Shown here: in pieces, positions 6,258 through 6,279 of the stretch
Layout of the letters: each line of letters starts with the position of its first letter
How positions within the stretch are numbered: the first letter of the stretch is position 1
Source of the DNA: Gallionellales bacterium CG03_land_8_20_14_0_80_55_15
GTDB taxonomy: Bacteria > Pseudomonadota > Gammaproteobacteria > Burkholderiales > Gallionellaceae
DNA length: 6,279 nucleotides
Assembly: GCA_002780675.1 (NCBI GenBank)
Contig: PEUR01000080.1
Coordinates: forward strand, 1 to 6,279
Direction: 5' to 3'
Notes under the pieces: generated by a model
What the model was told of the DNA's origin: nothing
The model's database searches: none
Seen by the model: only the letters and a program-made list of their open reading frames with translations
Program-made: the position numbers and the translations under genes

Positions 6258-6279
6258 GGATTGAGGATTGAGGATTGAG
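6238..6279. repeat. Perfect 7-bp tandem repeat (GATTGAG)n over the truA 3' end
   Basis: Six uninterrupted copies of GATTGAG run from 6238 to the last base of the window, so the array may continue beyond it. The truA stop codon TGA (6255-6257) lies inside the third copy. Since seven is not a multiple of three, successive copies present TGA in all three forward frames, while the reverse strand (CTCAATC) is open in every frame and would read as a repeated heptapeptide LNPQSSI. Confidence 0.95.

Noticed and set aside
6238..6279. CRISPR array or phage attachment site at the window end
   Set aside because: The repeat is a simple 7-bp microsatellite without spacers, and no integrase or cas gene is present.

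Overview
The window reads as ordinary chromosomal DNA from a betaproteobacterium. The gene order leuB, asd, fimV, an EcfT/CbiQ-like membrane protein gene and truA, together with a moderate-to-high GC content, fits the Nitrosomonadales best (Gallionella/Sideroxydans-type relatives). That taxonomic call is inference from gene order and protein character, not from a database match. All five genes lie on the + strand and are intact, except leuB, whose 5' end is cut off by the window edge.

Layout: positions 2-889 hold the C-terminal five-sixths of leuB (leucine synthesis). Positions 890-992 are a short gap with degenerate 7-bp repeat units arranged as an inverted repeat. Positions 993-2015 are asd (entry to the lysine/diaminopimelate, threonine and methionine branch). 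Positions 2016-2097 hold a possible extended -10 promoter and the ribosome binding site of fimV. Positions 2098-4782 are fimV, a large inner-membrane, peptidoglycan-binding polar hub protein with LysM, one membrane span, TPR-type helices and an acidic repeat-rich cytoplasmic tail. A strong intrinsic terminator at 4801-4832 fills most of the 63-bp gap before a 209-residue EcfT/CbiQ-like membrane protein (4846-5475). That gene overlaps truA (5472-6257) by four bases. The window ends inside a perfect 7-bp tandem repeat (6238-6279) that supplies the truA stop codon.

The genes do not form one pathway. leuB and asd are amino-acid biosynthesis, FimV organises the cell pole and type IV pilus assembly, and TruA modifies tRNA. 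The grouping is a conserved neighbourhood rather than a functional module. I see no defence system, mobile element, CRISPR array or RNA gene, and nothing I would call a new biological system. The points most worth a second look are the self-closing heptamer repeats next to gene ends, the terminator that separates fimV from a promoterless-looking gene pair, and the orphan EcfT-like protein coupled to truA.
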